The notes under the pieces are model-generated. The model worked only from the letters and a program-made list of their open reading frames with translations, ran no database searches and had not been told where the DNA came from. The position numbers were made by a program, and so were the translations under genes. 10,059 bases of DNA from 66-474 sp035277545 (GTDB lineage: Bacteria; Pseudomonadota; Gammaproteobacteria; Xanthomonadales; Rhodanobacteraceae), in the NCBI GenBank assembly GCA_035277545.1, contig DATEKI010000136.1, positions 1 to 10,059 of the forward strand, read 5' to 3'. Positions within the stretch are counted from its first letter, which is position 1; every line of letters begins with the position of its first letter. Below, piece after piece: positions 1 to 6,926 of this stretch.

Positions 1-254
1 TAGGTGCCGACGGGCAGGGTGATCGAATACTTGCCGGACGGCCCAACGGTGATGGTGCGATTGAAGCCCGCCCCGCCGGTGATCTGGATCGTTTCGCCCT
101 GGGCGACGGGAACCGTGCCGTAGATGGTGCCGTTGACTGCCTGCGCCCAGACCGCGCCCGTGATCCCCAGGGCAGCGGAACCGATGGCAATGGCGAGCGC
201 CTTGCGCTGGAAGATGTTGTTGCGGTGCGACACGCGCCGTGACTTGTTCTTCAT
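1..254 (-). CDS. TonB-dependent receptor (Oar-like), N-terminal fragment
   Basis: This is the first 84 codons of a gene running off the left edge; no stop is seen. The protein opens with MKNKSRRVSHRN, a basic n-region, followed by a hydrophobic stretch (about residues 19-36) and a likely signal peptidase site AVWA/Q near residue 37/38. After it comes a short beta-rich segment (residues 40-84) containing GTIYG, the FNRTITV strand, GPSGKYSI and LPVGTY. This is the pattern of the carboxypeptidase-regulatory-like (CNA-B-like) domain that precedes the plug in Oar-type TonB-dependent receptors. Such receptors import large or scarce substrates across the outer membrane using TonB energy. The ATG at 254 is chosen because GGAG (positions 266-263 read on the minus strand) lies 8 nt upstream and the signal peptide begins right there. 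The plug and barrel lie outside the window, so the substrate is unknown. Another exported protein with the same small domain is the alternative. Confidence 0.8.
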   Translation of the reverse strand, partial: MKNKSRRVSHRNNIFQRKALAIAIGSAALGITGAVWAQAVNGTIYGTVPVAQGETIQITGGAGFNRTITVGPSGKYSITLPVGT

Positions 255-262
255 GTTACCCA

Positions 263-266
263 CTCC
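263..266 (-). promoter_or_regulatory. Ribosome binding site of the TonB-dependent receptor
   Basis: Read on the minus strand, GGAG stands 8 nt before the ATG at 254. It fixes the start of the receptor gene. Confidence 0.6.
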
Positions 267-407
267 GCATTGGTGAGACACCCGGGTGCCTTGTCCTGGT
301 GCGGCCATGCCCGTTGCTGCATCGCAAGCGCGATGTGCGACGTGGGACCCCTCCGGACGCCAGCATTTCGCATGAATCGAAGTTCGAACCGCTGCGGACC
401 CACCGCA

Positions 408-421
408 AACGGCATGCCGTT
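408..421. repeat. 14-bp perfect palindrome, possible operator
   Basis: The sequence AACGGCATGCCGTT is a perfect inverted repeat with no spacer. On the minus strand it starts one base after a -10-like hexamer TATGCT (positions 428-423), so it would cover the transcription start of the receptor if that hexamer is used. The even symmetry suits a dimeric regulator of the LacI/GntR kind, but this is inference. Roughly one such palindrome in 10-20 kb is expected by chance, so only its location makes it worth noting. Confidence 0.3.
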
Positions 422-598
422 GAGCATACCCACCGGCTCGCAAACACCACCAATGAAAAGACGGGCACCCGGCATAGCTGAGGGTTATGGTCTGGGTGGT
501 CGTGCGTGATCATGGATGCGCGCGGGAATCGTGCTTCGACCTGCGAATCGCCGCGGTGACGGAAGCCGCGGATGCGGACCCGGAACGGCGCGGACGGC

Positions 599-627
599 TC
601 AACAGCATCGCGGCGAACCTGTACGAT
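599..627 (+). promoter_or_regulatory. Candidate sigma-70 promoter of the permease
   Basis: A -35-like TCAACA (599-604, four of six matches to TTGACA) and a -10-like TACGAT (622-627, four of six matches to TATAAT) are separated by exactly 17 bases. The expected start of transcription is about position 634, which is the A of the permease ATG. Neither hexamer is strong, and the call rests on their spacing and position. Confidence 0.35.
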
Positions 628-633
628 CGGCGG

Positions 634-1977
634 ATGAACGAAACCCAAGTCGGCGCACCACGCGAACTGCCGCGCAAACTCGGCCTCGCCACCGGCATGG
701 CCGTGGTGGTGGGGGTGATCATCGGCAGCGGCATCTTCCGGGTGCCTTCGGGCATCGCGGCCGACACTGGCAACCTCACCGGCATCGCGCTGGTGTGGAT
801 ACTCGGCGGCATCGTCGCGCTGTTCGGTGCGCTGTCGATCGCCGAACTCGCGGCGATGTATCCGGCGGCCGGTGGCCCCTACGTTTATCTGCGCGAAGCC
901 TATGGTCGTCCACTCGCCTTCCTGTTTGGCTGGATGTTCCTGCTGACCCAGCCGATCTCGTGGGCGGCGCAAAGCCTGATGTTCGCCGAGTACCTGGGTT
1001 TCTTCGTGCCGATTCCCGTGCAGGTCCAACATGCGATCGCCGCGGCCCTGATCATCCTGGTCGCGGCGGCGAACTATCGCTCGGTGAAACTGGGCGCGGT
1101 GATCCAGAACATTTCGACCAGCGCCAAGGTGCTGGCGATCGTCGGATTGTCCGCCGCGATTTTTTTCCTCGCACCGGGCGGCGCGCACAATCCATTGAAT
1201 GCCGAGCCGATGGGCGTGGCGAAATGGTCGGGGATCGGCATCGGCCTGATCGCGGCGTTGTGGGCCTACGACGGCTGGGAGAACCTGACCACGCTGTCGG
1301 GTGAGGTGAGGAATCCGGGTCGCAATTTGCCGATGGCGCTGATTGGTGGCGTCGTGCTGGTGATGGTGGTTTACCTGCTGATCAACGTCGCCTACCTGCG
1401 CGCCTTGCCGTTGCCGGAACTGGCGGCCTCGAAGTCCGTAGCCACCGATGCCGCCACCGTGGTGCTGGGTCGTGCCGGGGCTTCGCTGGTCGGCGCATTG
1501 GTGATGCTGTCGGTATTCGGCACCTTGAACGGCAGCATCCTCTCGACCCCGCGGGTGTTCTTCGCGATGGCCGAAGACGGTTTGTTTTTCCGCACCGTCG
1601 GCAAGATCCATCCGAAATACGAGACGCCGTATGTCGCGATCGCGTTCATCGTGGTGATCGCGGTGGTGTACGTGCTGCTGCGGGATTTCATGCAGCTTGC
1701 CGAAGCCTACGTACTGGGCATCTGGCCTTTCCTGGCGCTGTGCGTGATCGGCTTGTTCGTCCTGCGCCGGACACGGCCGGATGTTGCGCGTCCGTATCGC
1801 ACGTTCGGTTATCCGGTGATACCGGCACTGTTCGTGCTCGCGACGTTCGTGGTGGTCGCCAACGCGTTGTACGCGCAGTTCTGGTCCACCATCGCCAGCA
1901 TCCTGATCACACTGGTCGGCCTGCCGCTGTATTACCTGTGGATGCGCTGGCAACGGCGTGCGCGACTGGCCACGTGA
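634..1977 (+). CDS. APC-superfamily amino-acid permease (LAT-like)
   Basis: A 447-residue integral inner-membrane transporter, normal size for the APC superfamily, with about 12 hydrophobic segments. It probably moves amino acids by exchange or proton symport. Visible hallmarks are GSGIF in TM1 (residues 31-35), the substrate-contacting glycine motif of the family; AELAAMYPAAGGPYVYLREA (70-89) after TM2; the TM6 region ALWAYDGWENL (208-218) followed by NPGRNLPMAL (227-236), very like the GGW...NP.RNLP signature of LAT/SLC7-type exchangers; and GTLNGSILSTPRVFFAMAED (296-315) in TM8. The frame is open back to 487, but the extra 49 residues are charged, lack family features, and have a poorly spaced Shine-Dalgarno. 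The start at 634 puts TM1 at the usual distance from the N-terminus. No good ribosome binding site precedes it, so translation may be leaderless. Substrate is not predictable; the LAT resemblance suggests neutral amino acids. Confidence 0.9.
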   Translation: MNETQVGAPRELPRKLGLATGMAVVVGVIIGSGIFRVPSGIAADTGNLTGIALVWILGGIVALFGALSIAELAAMYPAAGGPYVYLREAYGRPLAFLFGWMFLLTQPISWAAQSLMFAEYLGFFVPIPVQVQHAIAAALIILVAAANYRSVKLGAVIQNISTSAKVLAIVGLSAAIFFLAPGGAHNPLNAEPMGVAKWSGIGIGLIAALWAYDGWENLTTLSGEVRNPGRNLPMALIGGVVLVMVVYLLINVAYLRALPLPELAASKSVATDAATVVLGRAGASLVGALVMLSVFGTLNGSILSTPRVFFAMAEDGLFFRTVGKIHPKYETPYVAIAFIVVIAVVYVLLRDFMQLAEAYVLGIWPFLALCVIGLFVLRRTRPDVARPYRTFGYPVIPALFVLATFVVVANALYAQFWSTIASILITLVGLPLYYLWMRWQRRARLAT

Positions 1978-2022
1978 TGCCGCTGTCCGGGCGACGGGCT
2001 GCCGGCGGGGTGCAAATCATTC

Positions 2023-2028
2023 GGAGGG
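2023..2028 (+). promoter_or_regulatory. Ribosome binding site of the M61 peptidase
   Basis: GGAGGG lies 4 nt before the ATG at 2033. It decides this start over an upstream in-frame ATG at 1958, which would overlap the permease and push the signal peptide inward. Confidence 0.7.
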
Positions 2029-2032
2029 AAGC

Positions 2033-3931
2033 ATGAAGCGACTGGCATGGGTTCTTGGCGTCTTCGCACTGGTTGCGTCGCTGCCCGGCATGGCGGGTGA
2101 GGAGGCACGGGCCGCGCCCGGTCCGGTCGCGTTGACGGTCAGTCTTCCCGATCCCGGCCAGAAAATCCTCTACGTGCAGGAAGTGATGCCGGTCGCGCCA
2201 GGACCGCTGACGCTGTATTACCCCAAATGGATCCCGGGCGACCACTCTCCCGACGGTCCCATCGAGCAAATCATGGGCCTGGAATTCTCGGGCAACGGGC
2301 AACGCATTGCGTGGCAGCGCGACGAACTCGATCGCTTCACGTTTCACTTGACGGTGCCGGATGGCGTGCACCAGCTCGACATCCGCTTCCAGTTCCCCTC
2401 GCACGACCGCGTGACCAGCAACCTCATCGACCTCACCTGGGATCACGTCTCGCTGTATCGCGCCGGTTATCCCACGAAGGACCAGATGTTCCAGCCGTCG
2501 CTGGAAGTGCCGGCTGACTGGCACTACGGCAGTGCGCTTGCGACGGACAAGCGCGACGGCAAGCGCATCGCGTTCAAGCCGGTGCCGTACAACACGCTGG
2601 TCGATTCGCCGGTGATCGCGGGCAGGTATTTCCGCCAAATCGACCTGACACCGAAGGGTTCAACGGTGCATCGTTACCTCGACATGGTTGGCGACAGTGC
2701 CGCCGCGATCGCGATCACCGATCAACAGAGCGCAGGCTTCCATCATTTGATCGAGCAGGCGCAGGCGCTGTTCCATTCGCACCATTACGACAGCTACCAC
2801 CTGCTGTTGACCTTGAGCGACCACACCGCGAAAGGCGGCCTCGAGCATCACCAGTCGAGCGACGACAAGGCGCGCGGCGGCTCGAAGATGTTCGCCGATC
2901 CCGCGCATTTCATGCTCGACGGCTCGCTGCTGCCGCACGAATACACGCATTCGTGGAACGGCAAGTTCATGCGGCCGAAGGGTTTGTGGCAGTCCGATTT
3001 CGAGCAGCCGGAGAAGCCGAAGCTGTTGTGGGTGTACGAGGGGCTGACGGTGTATCTGGGCGACACGCTCACCGCGCGCAGCGGTCTGTGGTCGCCGGAA
3101 ACGTGGCGCGATGCGCTGGCGTATCGCGCAGCGGTGATGGCGCACCGCACCGGCCGCGCATGGCGCCCGCTCGTCGATACCACCGTTGCGGTTGATTACG
3201 GCGCGCCCGAAGCCTGGGCCAACTGGCGCCGGCAAAACGATTTCTATCGCGAGGGTGAATTGCTGTGGTTGGCGGTCGACATGAAGATCCGCGGCTTGAG
3301 CCACGGCGAGCGCAGCATCGACGATTTCGCGCACGCCTTTTTCGGCATCGACAATGGCAGCTTTGTCACGCACACCTACGACTTCGATGATGTCGTCAAG
3401 GCGCTCGACAGGATCCAGCCGTACGACTGGGCGACGTTCCTGCACACATGGGTGGATGGCACCGGTGACCAGGTTCCCCTGCTGTCGGGGATCGAGGCCA
3501 GCGGCTGGAAACTGGTCTATACCGACAAGCCGTCGGTTTACGAAAGCGCGCTGCAGAACGTCGGCATGGGCGAACTGGAAGGGCACGGCATCAACGCGAT
3601 GTTTTCCGTCGGCATGTTCCTTTCCACCGATGGCCGCGTCGAAGACGTCCTGTGGCAAGGACCATCCTTCAAGGCGGGGCTCGCGCCCGGCATGCAAATC
3701 GTTTCCATCGACGGGCACGCTTACAGCACGCAGGTCTTGCACGACGCGATTGCCGGTGCGAAGAAAGGCAAACGGCCCCTCAAGATCCAGGCACGCAACG
3801 ACGGAACCATTGCAACGTACGCGGTGCATTACGACGGCGGCCTGAAATATCCGCATCTGGTGCGCGAATCGGGCAAGCCGGATTTCCTGAAACCGTTGCT
3901 GGCGCCGAAGCCGGTAGGGAACGGGCCATGA
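2033..3931 (+). CDS. Secreted M61-family (glycyl aminopeptidase-like) metallopeptidase with PDZ domain
   Basis: A 632-residue zinc metallopeptidase, the usual size for family M61, predicted to be exported by Sec. The signal peptide MKRLAWVLGVFALVASLPG ends with a possible cleavage after GMA (residue 21) or ARA (27). Residues about 30-200 form the beta-rich M61 N-terminal domain (YPKWIPGDHSPDGPI near 63-77). The catalytic domain carries HEYTH (302-306) with ligands H302 and H306, general base E303, and the third ligand E336 in WVYEGLTVYLG; the spacing and the following SWNGKFMRP are typical of M61. Residues about 515-605 form a PDZ domain with GMFLSTDGRVEDV and the turn GLAPGMQIVSIDG, likely binding peptide C-termini. 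Family members release N-terminal glycine or alanine from peptides; the true substrate here is unknown. The gene starts 55 bp after the permease and overlaps the next gene by ATGA, so it is probably co-transcribed with both. All key residues are intact. Confidence 0.92.
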   Translation: MKRLAWVLGVFALVASLPGMAGEEARAAPGPVALTVSLPDPGQKILYVQEVMPVAPGPLTLYYPKWIPGDHSPDGPIEQIMGLEFSGNGQRIAWQRDELDRFTFHLTVPDGVHQLDIRFQFPSHDRVTSNLIDLTWDHVSLYRAGYPTKDQMFQPSLEVPADWHYGSALATDKRDGKRIAFKPVPYNTLVDSPVIAGRYFRQIDLTPKGSTVHRYLDMVGDSAAAIAITDQQSAGFHHLIEQAQALFHSHHYDSYHLLLTLSDHTAKGGLEHHQSSDDKARGGSKMFADPAHFMLDGSLLPHEYTHSWNGKFMRPKGLWQSDFEQPEKPKLLWVYEGLTVYLGDTLTARSGLWSPETWRDALAYRAAVMAHRTGRAWRPLVDTTVAVDYGAPEAWANWRRQNDFYREGELLWLAVDMKIRGLSHGERSIDDFAHAFFGIDNGSFVTHTYDFDDVVKALDRIQPYDWATFLHTWVDGTGDQVPLLSGIEASGWKLVYTDKPSVYESALQNVGMGELEGHGINAMFSVGMFLSTDGRVEDVLWQGPSFKAGLAPGMQIVSIDGHAYSTQVLHDAIAGAKKGKRPLKIQARNDGTIATYAVHYDGGLKYPHLVRESGKPDFLKPLLAPKPVGNGP

Positions 3932-5421
3932 GATCGCCTTTGATCCCGGCTTTGTGGGTGGCGATGGCGGCGTTCTCGATCACCTTGCCCGTGGCGGGAT
4001 TCGCTTCGGGCATCCCGCCTGTTGAGCCGGGAAATCGGGATCTGGGCGCGGTGGTCGAACTGGTGACGGCCGGGCAATTCAAGGCGGCCGACGCACGCAT
4101 CGAGGCGGCGCTGAAGCAGCCGGACCTGTCGCCAAACGCGCGCCGCGCATTCGAGTTCCAGCGCGAACGGATGCAGCGCATGCGGCTGGATTTCAGCTTG
4201 ACCGCCGACCAGGTCGAGGCCAAGGTGCGCAAGCAGATTCCAGGTCTCACCGACGCCGAATTCGCGCGTTGGGATGCCCTTGGCCTGTTCGAACACATGG
4301 ACATTGATGGCAACCGGCTGTACTTCAACCGCGCGCCGTCGAACCTGTTCCACCTGAGCGCGGCGGCGGTCGCGCGGCAGAAGGACGGTACGGTCTATGT
4401 CACCAGCGGCCTGCCGAAGGAGGTCAACGACAACTACATCGATTTCGACCGCAAGGTGATCGCGGAAGCAAAGGCCACGGGCAAGACCAGCGTGTTGCCA
4501 AAGCGCGTGCGGGTCACGCAAACGGTGACGGTCGAAGCCGACGCCGTGCCGGCCGGCAAAACGATCCGTGCATGGATTCCGTACCCCCGTGCCGACAAGG
4601 GCCAGCAGGAAGACATCAGGTTTCTTTCCAGCCAGCCGGCCGCACACGAAATCGCGCCGGAGTCGGCATTGCAGCGCACGGTGTACCTGGAACAGCCCGC
4701 GCAGGCCGGCAAGCCCACGGTATTCAGGATCACCTACGAAGTCACGTTGTACGCGCAGTATCACGCGATCGATCCCGCCAGGGTGCAGCCGGAGAAAATC
4801 ACGCCCGAGCTGGCGCCCTACGTGGCCGAGCGCGCGCCGCATGTGGTGTTCACCGAACCACTGCGGGTGTTCTCGAAACAAGTGGTGGGCGACGCGACCA
4901 GCCCCTACGAGATCGCGCGACGCATCTTCGCGGCGGTGGACGACATTCCGTGGGCCGGCGCACGCGAATATTCCACCATTCCCGACATCAGCACCTATAC
5001 CTTGCAGGCCGGGCATGGCGATTGCGGCGAGCAGACCCTGCTGCTGATCACGCTGATGCGCATGAACGGCATCCCCGCGCGCTGGCAATCGGGCTGGACG
5101 TTCACGGACGGCAAATACGACGACATCCACGACTGGGCCGAAATTTACCTCGCGCCGTACGGATGGATTCCCGTGGACGTCACCTATGGGCGGCTCGCAT
5201 CGACCGATCCATCGCTGAAGTGGTTCTACCTCGGCGGACTCGACAACTACCGCATCGCGTTCAACGACGATTTCTCGCAGGAATTCGTGCCAGCCAAGCA
5301 CCATTTCCGGTCCGACACCGTCGATTCGCAGCGCGGCGAAGTCGAGTGGGAAGGCGGGAATCTCTACTACGACAAATGGGATTACCACTTCGACTGGAAG
5401 ATCCTGCCGCCCGCGCACTGA
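3928..5421 (+). CDS. Secreted transglutaminase-like (papain-fold) protein
   Basis: A 497-residue exported protein starting at the ATG that overlaps the M61 stop (ATGA, 3928-3931); AGGGA at 3916-3920 is 7 nt upstream. The hydrophobic start (residues 4-27, ending GFASG) looks like a Sec signal peptide. Residues about 35-90 are helical and TPR-like (GQFKAADARIEAALKQ). Residues 90-190 hold a compact segment (DFSLTADQVEAKV, GLFEHMDIDGNRLYFNRAP) that I cannot assign to a named domain, followed by beta strands at 190-275. The C-terminal transglutaminase core has the full triad: C366 in GHGDCGEQT, H401 in DDIHDWAEIYL and D417 in GWIPVDVTYG. Bacterial members are mostly proteases, peptidases or amidases rather than cross-linkers, so hydrolysis of peptides or cell-envelope amide bonds is the likeliest role. 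Coupling to M61 suggests they act on the same substrate in the periplasm or outside. Confidence 0.87.
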   Translation: MRSPLIPALWVAMAAFSITLPVAGFASGIPPVEPGNRDLGAVVELVTAGQFKAADARIEAALKQPDLSPNARRAFEFQRERMQRMRLDFSLTADQVEAKVRKQIPGLTDAEFARWDALGLFEHMDIDGNRLYFNRAPSNLFHLSAAAVARQKDGTVYVTSGLPKEVNDNYIDFDRKVIAEAKATGKTSVLPKRVRVTQTVTVEADAVPAGKTIRAWIPYPRADKGQQEDIRFLSSQPAAHEIAPESALQRTVYLEQPAQAGKPTVFRITYEVTLYAQYHAIDPARVQPEKITPELAPYVAERAPHVVFTEPLRVFSKQVVGDATSPYEIARRIFAAVDDIPWAGAREYSTIPDISTYTLQAGHGDCGEQTLLLITLMRMNGIPARWQSGWTFTDGKYDDIHDWAEIYLAPYGWIPVDVTYGRLASTDPSLKWFYLGGLDNYRIAFNDDFSQEFVPAKHHFRSDTVDSQRGEVEWEGGNLYYDKWDYHFDWKILPPAH

Positions 5422-5422
5422 A

Positions 5423-5437
5423 ACGCCGGCCCGGCGT
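5423..5437. repeat. Short GC-rich inverted repeat after the transglutaminase gene
   Basis: ACGCCGG-C-CCGGCGT sits just after the stop codon at 5419-5421. It could form a hairpin with a small loop in RNA. No T-run follows, so an intrinsic terminator cannot be claimed. It may protect the 3' end of the upstream mRNA or simply reflect GC-rich sequence. Confidence 0.3.
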
Positions 5438-5445
5438 CGGTCGAT

Positions 5446-5451
5446 TACACT
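5446..5451 (+). promoter_or_regulatory. Possible -10 element of the aldehyde dehydrogenase gene
   Basis: TACACT in the AT-richer patch GATTACACT matches TATAAT at four of six positions and lies about 30 bp before the ATG at 5482. No acceptable -35 is found 16-18 bp upstream, so this is a weak call. Confidence 0.22.
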
Positions 5452-5481
5452 GCGCGCATTGATACGCTGCGGTGGAAGTGG

Positions 5482-6915
5482 ATGGCCGATTCCAGCATGT
5501 CCGGCAAGGCGGCGCCCGCGGCCGGTGCGCTCGGCGATGCCTTCGCACGCCAGCGCGAGGCGCAGCAGCGCAACCCGTATCCCGGTTGGCCGCGGCGTGC
5601 GGTGACGCTGAAGGCCCTCGGTGCCTTGTTGCGTGACAACGACGCGCGCATCTGCGAAGCCATTTCGGCCGACTTCGGCTGCCGGCCGGCGGAAGAAACC
5701 CGCCTGCTGGAATTGTTTCCTTCCCTGGGTGCCATTACCCACGCACTCAAGCATGCGCGCCGCTGGATGCGCCCGCGCCGTCGCTGGGCCGGGCTCTGGT
5801 TCCTGCCCGCGCGTACCGAGTTGATGCCGCAACCTGCCGGGGTGGTCGGCATCATCGTGCCGTGGAATTACCCGCTGTTTCTCGCGGCCGGCCCGCTGGT
5901 GGACGCGCTGGCGGCCGGCAATCGCGTGCTGGTGAAGATGAGCGAATACACCCCCGCGTTCTCGGCGTTGTTCGCGGAACTGATCGAAAAGTATTTTCCG
6001 GATGGCGAAGTGCGCGTCGTCAACGGTGATGCCGAGGTCGCAGCCACCTTCGCCGCGTTGCCGTTCGACCACCTGCTGTTCACCGGCTCCACGCCGGTGG
6101 GCCGCAAGGTGATGCGCGCGGCGGCGGAGAACCTGACATCGGTGACGCTGGAGCTGGGTGGCAAGTCGCCCGCCATCATCGGGCCGAATGCACGTTTCGA
6201 CCATGCGGTCGAGCGCATCATCTACGGCAAGTGCGTCAACGCTGGCCAGACCTGCATCGCGCCCGATTACGTGCTGCTGCCGCGCGCGCGGCGGGGCGCA
6301 TTCATCGAACGCGCGCGTGCGGCGTTCACGCGCATGTACCCCGATTCCGCACGCGACGGCCAGTATGCGTCCATCGTGACGCCGCGCCAGCATGCGCGGC
6401 TCCTCGGGTTGCTGGATGCCGCGGTCGCGGGTGGCGCCACCGCGCATCCACTCGCCAGCGCGCGCGACGATGCCGCGCGCATGCTGCCCCCCGCCTTGTT
6501 GACGGGCGTCGACGAAAGTGCCGAAGTCATGCGCGAGGAAATCTTCGGCCCGCTGTTGCCGCTGGTGCCTTACGACAACCTGGACGAAGCGCTCGAATAT
6601 GTCGCGGCGCGGCCGCATCCGCTTTCCCTGTACCTGTTCGAAACGGACCAGGATGTCGTGCAGCGCGTGCTGGAGCGCACCCACGCGGGCGGGGTCAGCG
6701 TCAATGACACGCTGTACCACATAGCCCAGCACCACCTTCCGTTCGGGGGAGTCGGTCCGTCCGGCATGGGCGCGTACCATGGCGAAGACGGGTTTCGCAC
6801 GTTCTCGAAAATGAAACCCGTATTCCGCCAGTCACGCTTCGCGGCCACGGCGCTGCTGAATCCGCCTTATGGCAAGCGTTTCCGGCGCATGCTGAAGCTG
6901 TTGCTGCGCAGGTAA
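5482..6915 (+). CDS. NAD(P)-dependent aldehyde dehydrogenase, coniferyl-aldehyde-dehydrogenase type
   Basis: A 477-residue cytoplasmic enzyme that oxidises an aldehyde to a carboxylate. The whole ALDH fold is visible: PWNYP (127-131, N129 stabilises the oxyanion), K152 of the cofactor site, FTGSTPVG (200-207), E224 in LELGGKSP, the catalytic nucleophile C258 in NAGQTCIAPDY, EEIFGP (352-357) and PFGG (420-423). The short N-terminus without a tetramerising extension, the TCIAPDYVL context and the basic C-terminal tail (YGKRFRRMLKLLLRR) fit the class-3-like group that includes bacterial coniferyl aldehyde dehydrogenases (calB) and fatty aldehyde dehydrogenases. Substrate is therefore either an aromatic or a medium/long-chain aldehyde. 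GGTGGAAG just upstream supports the ATG at 5482; an alternative in-frame ATG is at 5497. It follows the transglutaminase gene by 60 bp and may share its transcript, but has no evident functional link with peptide metabolism. Confidence 0.9.
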   Translation: MADSSMSGKAAPAAGALGDAFARQREAQQRNPYPGWPRRAVTLKALGALLRDNDARICEAISADFGCRPAEETRLLELFPSLGAITHALKHARRWMRPRRRWAGLWFLPARTELMPQPAGVVGIIVPWNYPLFLAAGPLVDALAAGNRVLVKMSEYTPAFSALFAELIEKYFPDGEVRVVNGDAEVAATFAALPFDHLLFTGSTPVGRKVMRAAAENLTSVTLELGGKSPAIIGPNARFDHAVERIIYGKCVNAGQTCIAPDYVLLPRARRGAFIERARAAFTRMYPDSARDGQYASIVTPRQHARLLGLLDAAVAGGATAHPLASARDDAARMLPPALLTGVDESAEVMREEIFGPLLPLVPYDNLDEALEYVAARPHPLSLYLFETDQDVVQRVLERTHAGGVSVNDTLYHIAQHHLPFGGVGPSGMGAYHGEDGFRTFSKMKPVFRQSRFAATALLNPPYGKRFRRMLKLLLRR

Positions 6916-6926
6916 AGCGCGCAGGG

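Larger units (their letters stand above)
255..633. other. Divergent intergenic region, receptor / permease
   Basis: About 380 bases separate the receptor (minus) from the permease (plus). No protein with recognisable features is encoded. Open frames crossing it are rich in Arg, Pro and Thr and have no supporting start signals. It holds three visible items: a 14-bp perfect palindrome at 408-421, a short hairpin at 320-335 (stem CATCGC/GCGATG, loop AAGC) that would lie in the receptor leader, and a promoter-like pair just before the permease. A small palindrome GTTCGAAC at 382-389 recalls a tRNA T-loop, but the flanks do not pair, so no tRNA is called. Confidence 0.6.

Noticed and set aside
378..395. 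T-loop-like GTTCGAACC suggesting a tRNA
   Set aside because: The flanking bases cannot form a 5-bp T stem on either strand, and no acceptor or anticodon arm could be found.
487..633. A 49-residue N-terminal extension of the permease
   Set aside because: The extension is charged and not family-like, and its ATG is only 2 nt after GAGGG. The start at 634 gives the standard distance to TM1.
256..1953. A 565-codon open frame on the minus strand across the permease
   Set aside because: The composition is His/Arg/Gln/Asp-rich with no recognisable feature, and the opposite strand encodes an unmistakable transporter.
1958..2032. Upstream in-frame ATG for the M61 peptidase
   Set aside because: It would overlap the permease end and place 25 polar residues ahead of the signal peptide; the ATG at 2033 has a strong GGAGGG.
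5423..5451. Intrinsic terminator between the transglutaminase and aldehyde dehydrogenase genes
   Set aside because: The inverted repeat is not followed by a T-run, so only a hairpin can be claimed.
3829..6780. A 983-codon open frame on the minus strand, antisense to the transglutaminase and aldehyde dehydrogenase genes
   Set aside because: It is very rich in Arg, His, Gln and Gly, shows no domain or motif, and mirrors the codon pattern of two clear plus-strand genes. Long antisense frames are expected at this GC content.
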